From an uncultured Bacteroidota bacterium (GTDB taxonomy: Bacteria > Bacteroidota > Bacteroidia > Chitinophagales > Chitinophagaceae): a stretch of DNA of 64,000 nt. Within the stretch, counting starts at the first letter, position 1; every line of letters starts with the position of its first letter. Under the pieces are notes generated by a model, which ran no database searches, was not told the origin of the DNA, and worked only from the letters and a program-made list of their open reading frames with translations. The translations under genes and the position numbers were made by a program. This document shows positions 27,600-35,979 of this stretch, piece after piece. The DNA is taken from assembly GCA_903824665.1 (NCBI GenBank), contig CAIJXT010000008.1, positions 1-64,000 of the forward strand, in the 5' to 3' direction.

Positions 27600-28895
27600 C
27601 TACTGTGTTATGGTCACATGCTTATAAAATATTTCCCGGTCTGTCACCAGCCGTACCACATACTGCCCTGCCGGCAAGCTCCCAATATTTACCGGGGAAC
27701 CCTTTGTCCAATTTGTGGCGACCATAGCTCTGCCTACAAGATTGAAAAGGGCAACTTCCCCGGTAACTATTGCCATATCTGCTACATCAATGTTTAAAAG
27801 TTCTTGGGCTGGATTGGGGTATATGGTCATGCCTTGTCCCTTCTGTATTGTTGGCACCATTGTTGATGGTGCTGCAGTATCCATTACCCGGTACCAGTCG
27901 CGGTAGAAAGTCTCTCCTGGTCCGCTTGCATAAGTCCAACCCGCACCCAGGTAAGCCTTGTTGCCAAACGATGCTGCCACTCCATAGCCGCGCGCCGCTC
28001 CGGGGAAGGTAGCAATCGCCGGCCCCCATGTGCCTGCTGTTGCGTCATAGGCATAAAACGTGTCGGTATATACCGTAAAGTTGAGTCCCGCCATGCCACA
28101 ATACCCTTTGTTGTTCATGGTAAAGGCAATGCCACCCCTTACAGGTGAGCCGGGATAATCGGCCTTTGCAGTCCATGTATTCGTGTCAGGGTCATAAGCA
28201 TACGTTTTTTTGCTGGCAGCCGACCCTACTGTACCGCACGACACATACCCCCGCGCACTGGTGCCTGTCCCCAGTGCAAAGGCAAACGGATCGCTTATGC
28301 CGCCAGCGGGGTATTGCGCTTTTGCTGTCCATGCATCAGTAGATGGGTTGTACTCCCACACATCTGCAGTAGCATAAGCGCCTAAATCACCACCTACTAT
28401 GTACGCTTTGTTATTGACTACAAAACACGCAGCGCCATCACGGCCAGTGTCAGGAAAAGGCGTTTTTCCTACCCATGTATCCAGTGTGGGGTTGTATTCC
28501 CACAAGTCGGCAAGCGGTACAGCCCCTCCGCTGATGTCAAGGTAATTTTCAGACCCCAGGCCAATATAGCCCTTGCCACCAATAGCAAATGCAACACCTG
28601 CAGTACGATTAAGTGAGGCTGGCAGATCGGCTTTTGCAGTCCATACATTAGTAGCGGTGTCATATTCATAAAACTCACGCGAGTTGGTGAGCGACGCTAT
28701 GTACCCCCCTCCCACATAAATCTTTCCGTTGATAGCAAAACACATGGCGCTTCTGCCGCCTATTACACTTGGTGTCGTCAGCGGTAAATCTGCCCTTGAT
28801 GTCCACTTTATCGATTGTGCGAACGCGCCCGGCAAAACCGCAAATAAATTAATGATCCCTAAAGCAAGTGCCCAGAATAAAAATGTTCTTCTCAT
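27600..28895 (-). CDS. Secreted Kelch-repeat protein with T9SS sorting domain
   Basis: 431 residues: signal peptide ending at GAFAQ, about six Kelch repeats forming a beta-propeller (recurrent YEYDTATNVWTAKADLP, WEYNPTLDTWVGKTPFP patterns, each with GG and W), then a C-terminal type IX secretion domain (MTIYPNPAQELLNIDVAD ... GQYVVRLVTDREIFYKHVTI). It is exported to the cell surface or medium. The binding partner is unknown. It is divergent from the two-component system, with phased CTTAA repeats between. Confidence 0.88.
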   Translation of the reverse strand: MRRTFLFWALALGIINLFAVLPGAFAQSIKWTSRADLPLTTPSVIGGRSAMCFAINGKIYVGGGYIASLTNSREFYEYDTATNVWTAKADLPASLNRTAGVAFAIGGKGYIGLGSENYLDISGGAVPLADLWEYNPTLDTWVGKTPFPDTGRDGAACFVVNNKAYIVGGDLGAYATADVWEYNPSTDAWTAKAQYPAGGISDPFAFALGTGTSARGYVSCGTVGSAASKKTYAYDPDTNTWTAKADYPGSPVRGGIAFTMNNKGYCGMAGLNFTVYTDTFYAYDATAGTWGPAIATFPGAARGYGVAASFGNKAYLGAGWTYASGPGETFYRDWYRVMDTAAPSTMVPTIQKGQGMTIYPNPAQELLNIDVADMAIVTGEVALFNLVGRAMVATNWTKGSPVNIGSLPAGQYVVRLVTDREIFYKHVTITQ

Positions 28896-28969
28896 AAAAA
28901 AATTTGTTTTTAGTTGCTACATAAGACGAGCCTACGTTTCGCGTGGTTTGCGATTTCCGGTTAACAATA

Positions 28970-29026
28970 CTTAAGCGATACTTAAAACAAGCTTAATAAC
29001 CACGGCAATACTTAAAACACTCTTAA
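28970..29026. promoter_or_regulatory. Phased CTTAA direct repeats, probable response-regulator sites
   Basis: CTTAA occurs at 28970, 28981, 28992, 29011 and 29022; three adjacent intervals are exactly 11 bp. An 11-bp direct-repeat period is typical of OmpR/PhoB-family operators. The array lies between the divergent Kelch gene and the histidine-kinase operon, whose regulator is OmpR-type. Confidence 0.6.
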
Positions 29027-29076
29027 TTGGCAACCGTCTGCTGATTTTTGCAGTCTATTTATTCGATATTTGGCAC

Positions 29077-30600
29077 ATGCGAAAGAAGCGGATATACTTA
29101 TTGATGGGCGTAATCAGCACCATGCTGGTTTCGCTTATCATTATACAGGTATTGTGGTTGCTGGGTGCTGCAAAAGCCGAAAAACGCGAAAAACACTTGC
29201 GTGTCAGCACCGCACTGAATAAAGTGCGGGAACAACTTAAGGACAACAGCCTTTGTTTCGAGTCATTTGCCAAGTCATATGTGGATGTGGGCGAACGCTT
29301 CTATATGCTGCATGTACAAAAGAATGGCCAGACAGACACAGTGGTAATCTATTATGACGAAGCGTTAACACGCGATAAAAAAGTGGGCGTATTGAATTCG
29401 ATGAAATTAGGACTACCTTTTTCAATGGACATACAACTGCGTGCCTATGTTACCGCCGAAGATTCATCCCGTTTTTTGAGCAGGAAAAACGCATTTTACG
29501 AAGACCTCAAAGGAGGTACATTAAGAGAGATCATCAGAAACAAACAACCTATCGATTCTATGTTCAGCCTGGCGGTAATCGACTCATTGATAGGGGCTAG
29601 CCTGGAACACGAAAAAGCCGACACATCATTTGGCTTCGGCCTCATCGACCTTGAAAACAATAAGATCGCATGCCAATTGCGGATAAAAGATAGTATGGCT
29701 TTGCGGTCATCTCCACACTATTTAGCATTGTTTACAGACAACCGGTTTATGACACCCTATAAACTTGCAATAGTATTCCCGGCATCAAATTCGTTGTTTA
29801 GCATCAATTACTTACTCATCCTTTCCGTGTTGGTAATACTTTTACTTACGTTTTCATTTTACGCATTTGTGAGTATGTACCTGAAACAAGACCAGCTATC
29901 AAAGATGAAGTCAGATTTCATACACAATCTCACACACGAATTCAACACCCCTATGGCCAACATCGCACTGGCGTTAGAAACACTAGACGGCCCCAACAAA
30001 ATCTTCGATGAGAATACAAAGAAAGTGATTAACATTATTTCTGTTGAATCTGCCCGGTTGCAGGAAAATATTGAACGGTCGCTGCAAATAGCAGTCATGG
30101 ATGAGGGCGGACTGCTCCTGCACAAAGAAGAGATTGATATTGTCGAACTGCTCAATACTGTTGTAAACGCCTACGCGTTGCAATGCGAAACATTGGGTGG
30201 CAACATTACATTCAGCTGCGCGTCAAGCCCGGTTGTTTTTGCCGACGAGACCCACCTCCTTAATTGTGTCGTAAACCTGCTGGATAACGCTATTAAGTAC
30301 AGGAACGGAGCACCCGTCATAAACATTAGCGTAGAGCAAAAAGCTAACACAATTGTGATAACAATTACCGACAATGGAATAGGGATGGACAATGAAACCC
30401 AAAAGCACATTTTTGACAAATTCTACAGGGCTCATGAAGGCGACACGCACAATACCAAAGGTTTTGGATTGGGCCTTAGCTATGTAAAAGGCATAGTAAC
30501 TAAGCATGGTGGAACCATAGAAGTATGGAGCAAAAAGGCAGTAGGTTCAAAATTCGTAATCACACTACCCATAACAGATGTGACTGATGGAAAAAACTAA
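29077..30600 (+). CDS. Sensor histidine kinase
   Basis: 507 residues: TM1 (about 7-28), a periplasmic sensor of roughly 215 residues with no recognised fold, TM2 (about 248-268), HisKA with phospho-acceptor His in HNLTHEFNTPMANI, and HATPase_c with N-box NLLDNAIKY, DNGIGM and GFGLGLSYV. It autophosphorylates and passes phosphate to the overlapping response regulator. The ORF overlaps the regulator by 14 bp. Confidence 0.93.
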   Translation: MRKKRIYLLMGVISTMLVSLIIIQVLWLLGAAKAEKREKHLRVSTALNKVREQLKDNSLCFESFAKSYVDVGERFYMLHVQKNGQTDTVVIYYDEALTRDKKVGVLNSMKLGLPFSMDIQLRAYVTAEDSSRFLSRKNAFYEDLKGGTLREIIRNKQPIDSMFSLAVIDSLIGASLEHEKADTSFGFGLIDLENNKIACQLRIKDSMALRSSPHYLALFTDNRFMTPYKLAIVFPASNSLFSINYLLILSVLVILLLTFSFYAFVSMYLKQDQLSKMKSDFIHNLTHEFNTPMANIALALETLDGPNKIFDENTKKVINIISVESARLQENIERSLQIAVMDEGGLLLHKEEIDIVELLNTVVNAYALQCETLGGNITFSCASSPVVFADETHLLNCVVNLLDNAIKYRNGAPVINISVEQKANTIVITITDNGIGMDNETQKHIFDKFYRAHEGDTHNTKGFGLGLSYVKGIVTKHGGTIEVWSKKAVGSKFVITLPITDVTDGKN

Positions 30601-31315
30601 TCAGGAAAAAATTCACATCCTTCTTGTCGAGGATGATGTAAATCTGGGTTACCTGCTGGTCGAGAACCTTCATGCCAAAGGCATAGACGTTACACTAGCC
30701 AAAACAGGCAGGGAGGGAATTGAAGCCATAATGAAGGGTGGCTTCGATTTGTGTATACTGGACGTTATGCTGCCCGAAATCGATGGTTTCAAATTGGCCG
30801 CACGCCTCAGGTCTTTACATCCATCCATTCCGTTCATCTTCCTGTCGGCACGCATGCTGGAGGCCGATAGGATCAACGGATTTGAAACAGGAGCCGACGA
30901 CTATGTCACCAAACCGTTCAGCTTCAAAGAATTATTCTACCGCATATTGGTGATACTCAAACGCAGGAACATTGCTATTCTACCCGCCGATCCAATGCAG
31001 GTATCGGCAGGCAATGCCGTCTTAAATACAAAAGAGCGTATACTATCTGTAAATGGTGTAGCCAAAAAACTGAGCCGCAGAGAGGCTGACGTATTATCGA
31101 AACTGATGCAGCAACCCGGCAAATATGTGAGCAGGAGCGAAATACTGAAACAAGTATGGGGTAATGACGATTACTTCACAGCAAAAAGCATGGATGTATA
31201 TCTAACCCGTATCCGCAAACTGCTAAAGGATGATCCGTCCCTCGAAATCGAAAACCTTTATGGCTCTGGTTACCGGATAAGGACAAATGAATCAAATGAA
31301 AGTACAGCACCCTGA
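30587..31315 (+). CDS. OmpR-family response regulator
   Basis: 242 residues. Receiver domain with acidic pair VEDDV, phospho-Asp in LCILDVMLPEIDGF near residue 58, and Lys in DDYVTKPF. The C-terminal winged helix carries LSRREADVLSKLMQQPGKYVSRSEIL and a YGSGYRI end. The 11-bp phased CTTAA repeats upstream of its kinase are likely binding sites, giving autoregulation and control of the Kelch gene. Confidence 0.93.
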   Translation: MEKTNQEKIHILLVEDDVNLGYLLVENLHAKGIDVTLAKTGREGIEAIMKGGFDLCILDVMLPEIDGFKLAARLRSLHPSIPFIFLSARMLEADRINGFETGADDYVTKPFSFKELFYRILVILKRRNIAILPADPMQVSAGNAVLNTKERILSVNGVAKKLSRREADVLSKLMQQPGKYVSRSEILKQVWGNDDYFTAKSMDVYLTRIRKLLKDDPSLEIENLYGSGYRIRTNESNESTAP

Positions 31316-31352
31316 TTGTATTCCATGAGTACTGTCAAATAACCTTACCAAT

Positions 31353-31369
31353 CCGCTTTTGGAAAGCGG
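31353..31369. terminator. Hairpin after response regulator
   Basis: Perfect stem CCGCTTT / AAAGCGG with a 3-nt loop, 37 bp beyond the regulator stop. There is no T-tract, so termination is uncertain. It lies just outside the proposed left end of the mobile element. Confidence 0.4.
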
Positions 31370-31401
31370 TTTCAGGGGCTTGGCGTTTGCAACGCTACCA
31401 T

Positions 31402-32958
31402 TCACGGAGGATTGACGGGTTCGATTCCCGTACATGCTACGGAAAGGGAAGAAGGGTCGAAATTATTCGACCCTTTCCCTTTTTTTTGCGTGAAATCCTT
31501 TGTGGCATTGATAAGTAGCGGAAGAACGCCGCTCTCAGGATTGGTTCGAAGTTCCTTATTTTCAAAAACTATCTTTTCAGGGAACATCGAACCAATAATT
31601 TGATGTTTTGCCTCCAAACTCGCTTCAGTAAAGAGTTTCGTCATATTACTCAAAAAATAAAACCCAAATTCCATTACCTCCTGCTCTTCCGGGTTTTTCT
31701 CGTTTAGATTGATTTGCTTTCTTATTAAGCGTTCGATTTCAGGTTCCAATCTCGACTTAATACTGCGATACTCGCCAGCATCCAAGGCTCCATCTAACAT
31801 GAGAGTTTGAGCATTCTGTAGCCTATTGCGGTAGGTTTCAATTTCCCGATCTACTTTCTCAACTTCAAGCGATTGGTCTTTATTGTTCTTTTTGTAGTGA
31901 TCAGTAGTAATATGTTTTAACGTTTGCAACAACTTCTTATTACCACTGATTTGATTTAATAGCCCATAGAACAAGTCATTGGCAATTGGTGCTTTAAAAC
32001 GCTCTGTACAGCCATCAAAACAATGATAGTAATAATATTTACCACCGTTGCCTTTTGAGCCACTACCCGTTAAAGTCTTACCACATTTAGCGCATTTTAG
32101 GAAACCTCGCAAAGGCAATTCTTCCTGTTTGCTGTTATGGGTCGGAAATCCCAATCTCTTCCTTCCCAATATAACATCCTGTACAGCATAAAATAAAGCA
32201 TCAGAGATAATGGGCTCATGTTTGCCCAGCACAATTGTTGCTTCTTCATCTTTATAGGGTGGAACTACTATCTTGCCAATATAAATGGGGTTGCGAACCA
32301 TATGCCAAAATACGTTCCTGCTTATCTTCAAACCTTTGGCATTGGCTAATTTTCTTGCTGCTTCGATGTTATACTGCCCGGTTGCCATCTGCTCAAAAGC
32401 GAACTTAACCAATGGAGCATCTTTACTCGGTAAAATGCAAGGTCGGTTGGCTTCGTCCCTTCTATTAATAAAACCCTTGGGTGCCTGCCCCATCCACCTG
32501 CCATCTTTTAACGCCCGTCTCATTCCGGCAATAACATTGAGCGATCTTCTGTCATTCTCCACCTCGGGTGTTGTAAGATAAACTGCCAGCATTATTTTGT
32601 TCTCCGGCACACTCATATCCAACGGCTGTTCAATCGCTTGCGGCTCTATCATCAATTTCCCAAGCACACTAATCATGTTGTATGCTTCAGGTGCGTTTCG
32701 TGAAAACCTGTCCCATTTCAGAAATAACAGTAAGTCGGCATATCTCTTGTTCTTTTTCAGGAACTCCAGCATTTTCCTGAACTCTGGCCTTTCAAAGGTC
32801 TTAGCTGAGTGATCTTCTTTGTACAGTGCAACTACTTCTATGCCATTGATGGCACAGTGATTACGCAGCCGCTCTTCCTGGTGCCGTAAACTGTGTCCTT
32901 TTTCAGCTTGCTCGTCTGTACTCACCCTGATGTATAGGATAGCTTTCTTCTGTCTCAT
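31402..32958 (-). CDS. Large serine recombinase (integrase/excisionase of the element)
   Basis: 518 residues. Resolvase catalytic domain with the nucleophile in AILYIRVSTDEQ (Ser about residue 13), LLFLKWDRFSRN, then the Recombinase domain (KGFINRRDEA...), a zinc ribbon (LKCAKCGKTLTG ... CFDGC) and a C-terminal coiled coil. It cuts and rejoins attB/attP. The last residues, ACTGIEPVNPP, are encoded by the complement of a tRNA T-arm, so the gene end overlaps the probable attachment region. A 92-residue gene overlaps its start by 56 bp. Confidence 0.93.
   Translation of the reverse strand: MRQKKAILYIRVSTDEQAEKGHSLRHQEERLRNHCAINGIEVVALYKEDHSAKTFERPEFRKMLEFLKKNKRYADLLLFLKWDRFSRNAPEAYNMISVLGKLMIEPQAIEQPLDMSVPENKIMLAVYLTTPEVENDRRSLNVIAGMRRALKDGRWMGQAPKGFINRRDEANRPCILPSKDAPLVKFAFEQMATGQYNIEAARKLANAKGLKISRNVFWHMVRNPIYIGKIVVPPYKDEEATIVLGKHEPIISDALFYAVQDVILGRKRLGFPTHNSKQEELPLRGFLKCAKCGKTLTGSGSKGNGGKYYYYHCFDGCTERFKAPIANDLFYGLLNQISGNKKLLQTLKHITTDHYKKNNKDQSLEVEKVDREIETYRNRLQNAQTLMLDGALDAGEYRSIKSRLEPEIERLIRKQINLNEKNPEEQEVMEFGFYFLSNMTKLFTEASLEAKHQIIGSMFPEKIVFENKELRTNPESGVLPLLINATKDFTQKKGKGSNNFDPSSLSVACTGIEPVNPP
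31415..31439 (+). other. tRNA-like T-arm, candidate attachment site
   Basis: ACGGG-TTCGATT-CCCGT (31415-31431) is a perfect T-arm with the invariant TTCGA loop, followed by ACATGCT as a possible 3' acceptor strand. The matching 5' acceptor AGCATGT was not found within the preceding 120 bp, so this is a 3' tRNA remnant or mimic. Confidence 0.5.
31452..31487 (+). terminator. Terminator following tRNA-like sequence
   Basis: Stem AAGGGTCGAA / TTCGACCCTT with a 4-nt loop and a T8 run, inside the recombinase 3' coding end. It is what would follow a genuine tRNA gene on the plus strand. Confidence 0.65.
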
Positions 32959-33181
32959 TCTTAATGGGGTTTAAATTAATAATGTTGTTTCCCTTTATCT
33001 TTTTGGAAGCATCAAAAATTACATCTGCCAATACATACACCCACTCCCTCATTTTCAGCAATTGCTCATCCGTATATGTATTTTCTTTATCATTCCAGAT
33101 ACTTCTCATTACTTCTAAAGATACCTTATCTGTAAAAGCATCTACTCTAAATTTCTCAGGCTTTAACGCTTTGCAACTCAT
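32903..33181 (-). CDS. Small protein preceding the recombinase, unknown
   Basis: 92 residues, charged and helical (TYTDEQLLKMREWVYVLADVIFDASKK), no TM. It overlaps the recombinase start by 56 bp and lies directly downstream of the leftward 20-bp repeat array, so it would be the first gene of the integration operon. It may be a recombination directionality factor or accessory protein; this is position-based inference. Confidence 0.55.
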   Translation of the reverse strand: MSCKALKPEKFRVDAFTDKVSLEVMRSIWNDKENTYTDEQLLKMREWVYVLADVIFDASKKIKGNNIINLNPIKNETEESYPIHQGEYRRAS

Positions 33182-33213
33182 AAAATTAATATTTCGTGCA
33201 AAGTATCCTGTCT

Positions 33214-33273
33214 TAAAAAACTGCTTTCCCGATCAGGATCGATTTTCCCCGATCAGTACAAATTTTCCCCGAT
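33214..33273. repeat. Tandem 20-bp repeats, leftward array
   Basis: Read on the minus strand: ATCGGGGAAAATTTGTACTG (33273-33254), ATCGGGGAAAATCGATCCTG (33253-33234), then a degenerate third unit (33233-33214). They are the same unit as at 35866-35925, in opposite orientation. The array begins 10 bp after the HTH gene and ends 33 bp before the 92-residue gene, so it covers the promoter of the recombinase operon. Confidence 0.8.
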
Positions 33274-33283
33274 TTCAAAAAAA

Positions 33284-33499
33284 TCAGGCAGCATCCATCT
33301 CATTTGGTTCGCCAATTTTGTCAAAAATGATTTCTACTTGCTTTATTGTGTAAAACCTACCTTTTTTATCTCCGATGAAAGAAGAAAATGGTTGAAGCCA
33401 GATCTTTACGGTTCTGGGCTTAACTTCATATAGTGCAGCGAGTTCTTTCAGTGAATAGGGCCGCAACGGGATTGTTTTATTCTTGGATATAGTGTCCAT
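33284..33499 (-). CDS. Small HTH DNA-binding protein A
   Basis: 71 residues with an excisionase/MerR-like helix-turn-helix: LRPYSLKELAALYEVKPRTVKIWLQPF, then GDKKGRFYTIKQVEIIFDKIG. It is clearly paralogous to the 35632 gene (shared PYxxxxLxxxYxVxxxTxxxWLQPF and G.F.T..QV..I..KIG). It is followed after 10 bp by tandem 20-bp repeats. It probably binds these repeats and controls the recombinase operon; direct evidence is lacking. Confidence 0.7.
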   Translation of the reverse strand: MDTISKNKTIPLRPYSLKELAALYEVKPRTVKIWLQPFSSFIGDKKGRFYTIKQVEIIFDKIGEPNEMDAA

Positions 33500-33579
33500 A
33501 CCAAACTGTTTAACTGTTAATACGCTTATGTCTTGATTTCATCTTCGTTGTGGAGTTGTGAGATAGTAGTTTCGTGATA

Positions 33580-34602
33580 TTAATTGTAACGTGTTGTAAA
33601 TTCATCCATATTTAGATGAAACAGGGAAGCCACCCCTTTATCATTCAGCTTCTGTTTAGTTTTTAATTCTTTGATCCATTTTTTTACCAATGATTCTCTC
33701 TCAATCGGGACATCAAGTTCTTTGGGTTCCCTCCTACGCATCTTTTGCTCATTAAATTGCTGTAATAAGTACCGCTTCTGATTGGGTGTGAGGTAGCCGA
33801 GGTCATCAGCACGATATAATAAAGATATCATCGACACTTTCCATTTGCGCTTTAACTCCCCAAGTAATGGCAGCGTTACACCATTCTCAAAATCACCCCT
33901 GATGGCTGCTTCCGGCATCAGGAACTCAGATGCGAAAAGGTTTGCCTCATGCGCAACGTCCCTTTCCCAATCTACACTAGTTGAAGTGTGCATAACAAGA
34001 TGCCCTAATTGAAATGCCAATGAAAACCGTTGACGGTCGCCAAGCAAAGTATTATTGTAAATAATGATCGGCTGCAAGTCATCGGTTAGCACACAACGGC
34101 TATCAACACGCTCTGTACCAAAATCAAAACTTGTGACAACAATTCCTTTGCTTTCAAACAATTCAACAATTTTCTCAATTATAGGACTATCAACCTTCCA
34201 TGCCTTCCGTATTTTCTTTGCAATAGTGGCTGGCGTGTTTTTATCGTTAACCTCGAATGACGGTAAATCTGACTTCCTTATGTTTAATTCAGATAATAAT
34301 CGCTGAATATGCAATCTTACGATATTTACATTAGCGTTTAACGGTGTAAGTAGTTTCTGTGCAACACTATCTCTTTTACGGTAATTCAAATGTTCAGGGT
34401 AAATATCATTCTCCTGATTAAAAAAGGAAACGGGAAAATTTGTTTCCTCAGCAATTAGCCCAATAGCTTCATCGCTGGTGTTCAGATCACCCTTCTCCAT
34501 TTTACTTAATGTGGTATTTGCCACACCTATCTTCTCTGCTAATTCCAGTTGGGTGATCCCCCTCGCCTCTCTCGCTAAAACAATCATGCTCTTGTTTATC
34601 AT
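33580..34602 (-). CDS. XRE-ImmA/IrrE-type regulator with degenerate metal site
   Basis: 340 residues. N-terminal XRE HTH (GITQLELAEKIGVANTTLSKME) and a C-terminal ImmA/IrrE-like (COG2856) domain. Proteins of this type cleave or regulate phage repressors in response to DNA damage. Where the family has HExxH, this protein reads AFQLGHLVMH: the first His and the Glu are replaced by Phe and Gln, so zinc proteolysis is unlikely. The downstream ANLFASEFLMP, equivalent to the usual xxFAxxLLMP, is kept. It is divergent from the 35081 gene across a repeat-rich 478-bp region and is likely the element repressor. Confidence 0.8.
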   Translation of the reverse strand: MINKSMIVLAREARGITQLELAEKIGVANTTLSKMEKGDLNTSDEAIGLIAEETNFPVSFFNQENDIYPEHLNYRKRDSVAQKLLTPLNANVNIVRLHIQRLLSELNIRKSDLPSFEVNDKNTPATIAKKIRKAWKVDSPIIEKIVELFESKGIVVTSFDFGTERVDSRCVLTDDLQPIIIYNNTLLGDRQRFSLAFQLGHLVMHTSTSVDWERDVAHEANLFASEFLMPEAAIRGDFENGVTLPLLGELKRKWKVSMISLLYRADDLGYLTPNQKRYLLQQFNEQKMRRREPKELDVPIERESLVKKWIKELKTKQKLNDKGVASLFHLNMDEFTTRYN

Positions 34603-35080
34603 ATCATCTTCTTTTCTCTTTTCGGGACAAATCTAAAAAACAATTTGTAATTTGCCCAATTTATTTTCCTAATTGTTTTCCGTTTTATTATTCTGATACT
34701 GAGCGCATCGCAATAAGTTGTGCGAAAATTGGCATTTTCACGAAAAACCGAACTGCCGTGAATAATACCTTACATTTTCAAACATTTTCAAACGCCCCGC
34801 GAATCCCCCACGAACCCATTTCGAATCCTGAAATCGTGATTTCGTCTCCCCCTGGTACATCTTACAGCTACTTTTTCGATCAAAAAATTGCACAAACGTT
34901 TAAAAAAATGCAACAACATGCACAAACTGTCAACTTTTGTCAAAAAAGTGCAGAAAATGCTACAAACGTTTAAAAAGTATCAATTTTATTCAATCTTGTT
35001 GAGAAACGTTTAGAAAGTGTTAGAAACAGGAAAGTGCCACTTTGCGGTGATAGCATCTTTGTGTCGCAAAACAAAGAAAT
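34603..35080. promoter_or_regulatory. Divergent control region with AAACGTTT repeats
   Basis: 478 bp between the XRE-ImmA gene and the 35081 gene. AAACGTTT palindromes stand at 34894, 34964 and 35004, i.e. 70 and 40 bp apart, all followed by TA(A/G)AAA. A tandem CATTTTCAAA pair lies near 34773-34793. The spacing fits repressor operators on one DNA face, or an origin. No coding frame here is convincing. Confidence 0.55.
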
Positions 35081-35629
35081 ATGCGCACAGCAAAGATTAT
35101 AGACCTCGTACCTCACTCACAACCTGGCCGCAAAAGGCAGGTAGTCGCCATTGATAAACTTTCCAATGCCGCATGGAATTTCGCCCATACCATTTTATGG
35201 CCGCAGCAAACATTCTGCAAAGAAGATCTGAACGGGACATTGGAATCTATTCAGTCTTACTTTGAGTTGTCAACGGATAAGAAAAAAGCGTTTACCAGCT
35301 TTTGCGAACGTATTATACTTACAGACCGATACGTTTCCGCCCGTCCTGAAAGATATGTCCCCAACCCCTCCGTGTGGTTCAACAGAAATTATGAATTCGG
35401 TTTTGCAGGAACTAAAAGCTGGTATCAGCGGTTACAACTACAACGAGAAGAAATACCCGGCTATTTGCAACAAAGCTCCGTTATCGCCAGTTGCTACCTT
35501 GACTATTCGCTAAAGCCCTCTGCCAAAGTATTTACCCGGTGCCGGAAGAAGCTGCTTGAATTGAAAGCAAACAAGCTACTTCAATACTTCTACAATTCTA
35601 TTATTCATCTCAACTACTCAATACAATAA
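35081..35629 (+). CDS. Unknown protein, first rightward gene of the element
   Basis: 182 residues with no signal peptide or TM and no recognised family. It is basic and aromatic, with clustered Trp/Tyr (WNFAHTILWPQQTFC, SVWFNRNYEFGFAGTKSWYQRLQ) and a Lys/Leu-rich C-terminus (RCRKKLLELKANKLLQYFYN). It follows the AAACGTTT control region and precedes HTH protein B by 2 bp. A role in regulation or replication would fit the position, but nothing in the sequence proves it. Confidence 0.65.
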   Translation: MRTAKIIDLVPHSQPGRKRQVVAIDKLSNAAWNFAHTILWPQQTFCKEDLNGTLESIQSYFELSTDKKKAFTSFCERIILTDRYVSARPERYVPNPSVWFNRNYEFGFAGTKSWYQRLQLQREEIPGYLQQSSVIASCYLDYSLKPSAKVFTRCRKKLLELKANKLLQYFYNSIIHLNYSIQ

Positions 35630-35631
35630 TA

Positions 35632-35856
35632 ATGAGCAAGACAATCAACACAATTGCTGCTACAAGTATTCCGCTACAACCCTACACGCCTTTGCAGCTT
35701 AGTGCCATGTATCTGGTAAGCAAAAAGACATTTAATAAATGGTTGCAGCCATTTGCTGAAGAAATCGGTGAGCGGAAAGGACACTTTTTTACCGTCAATC
35801 AGGTGCAGACAATTATTGAAAAAATTGGTTTTCCTGGCACTTTAATCGCTGAATAG
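35632..35856 (+). CDS. Small HTH DNA-binding protein B (paralogue of A)
   Basis: 74 residues with the same fold and motifs as the 33284 product: LQPYTPLQLSAMYLVSKKTFNKWLQPF and GERKGHFFTVNQVQTIIEKIG. It lies 2 bp after the preceding gene. Its stop is 9 bp before three tandem 20-bp repeats that lead into the rightward operon. The pair A/B with mirrored repeat arrays suggests a regulatory switch between integration and late functions. Confidence 0.75.
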   Translation: MSKTINTIAATSIPLQPYTPLQLSAMYLVSKKTFNKWLQPFAEEIGERKGHFFTVNQVQTIIEKIGFPGTLIAE

Positions 35857-35865
35857 CATAAGTAA

Positions 35866-35925
35866 ATCGGGGAAAATTTGTCCTGATCGGGGAGATTTTG
35901 TCCTGATCGGGGAATATCGCTCCTG
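35866..35925. repeat. Three tandem 20-bp repeats, rightward array
   Basis: Units ATCGGGGAAAATTTGTCCTG, ATCGGGGAGATTTTGTCCTG and ATCGGGGAATATCGCTCCTG, perfectly contiguous. They match the array at 33214-33273 in the opposite orientation and lie immediately upstream of the structural operon. Confidence 0.9.
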
Positions 35926-35979
35926 ATGGCGAAAGCAGTCCAGAATGGCAATAGACCTTTGTCCTACAAAAGCAAAAAA

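Noticed and set aside
31340..31440. Complete tRNA gene
   Set aside because: Only the T-arm and a possible 3' acceptor strand are present; no complementary 5' acceptor, D-arm or anticodon arm could be fitted.
34758..34973. Plus-strand frame of 71 codons in the element control region
   Set aside because: It coincides with operator-like repeats, has odd composition (clustered Phe/Lys/Gln from AT-rich DNA) and no fit to operon spacing.
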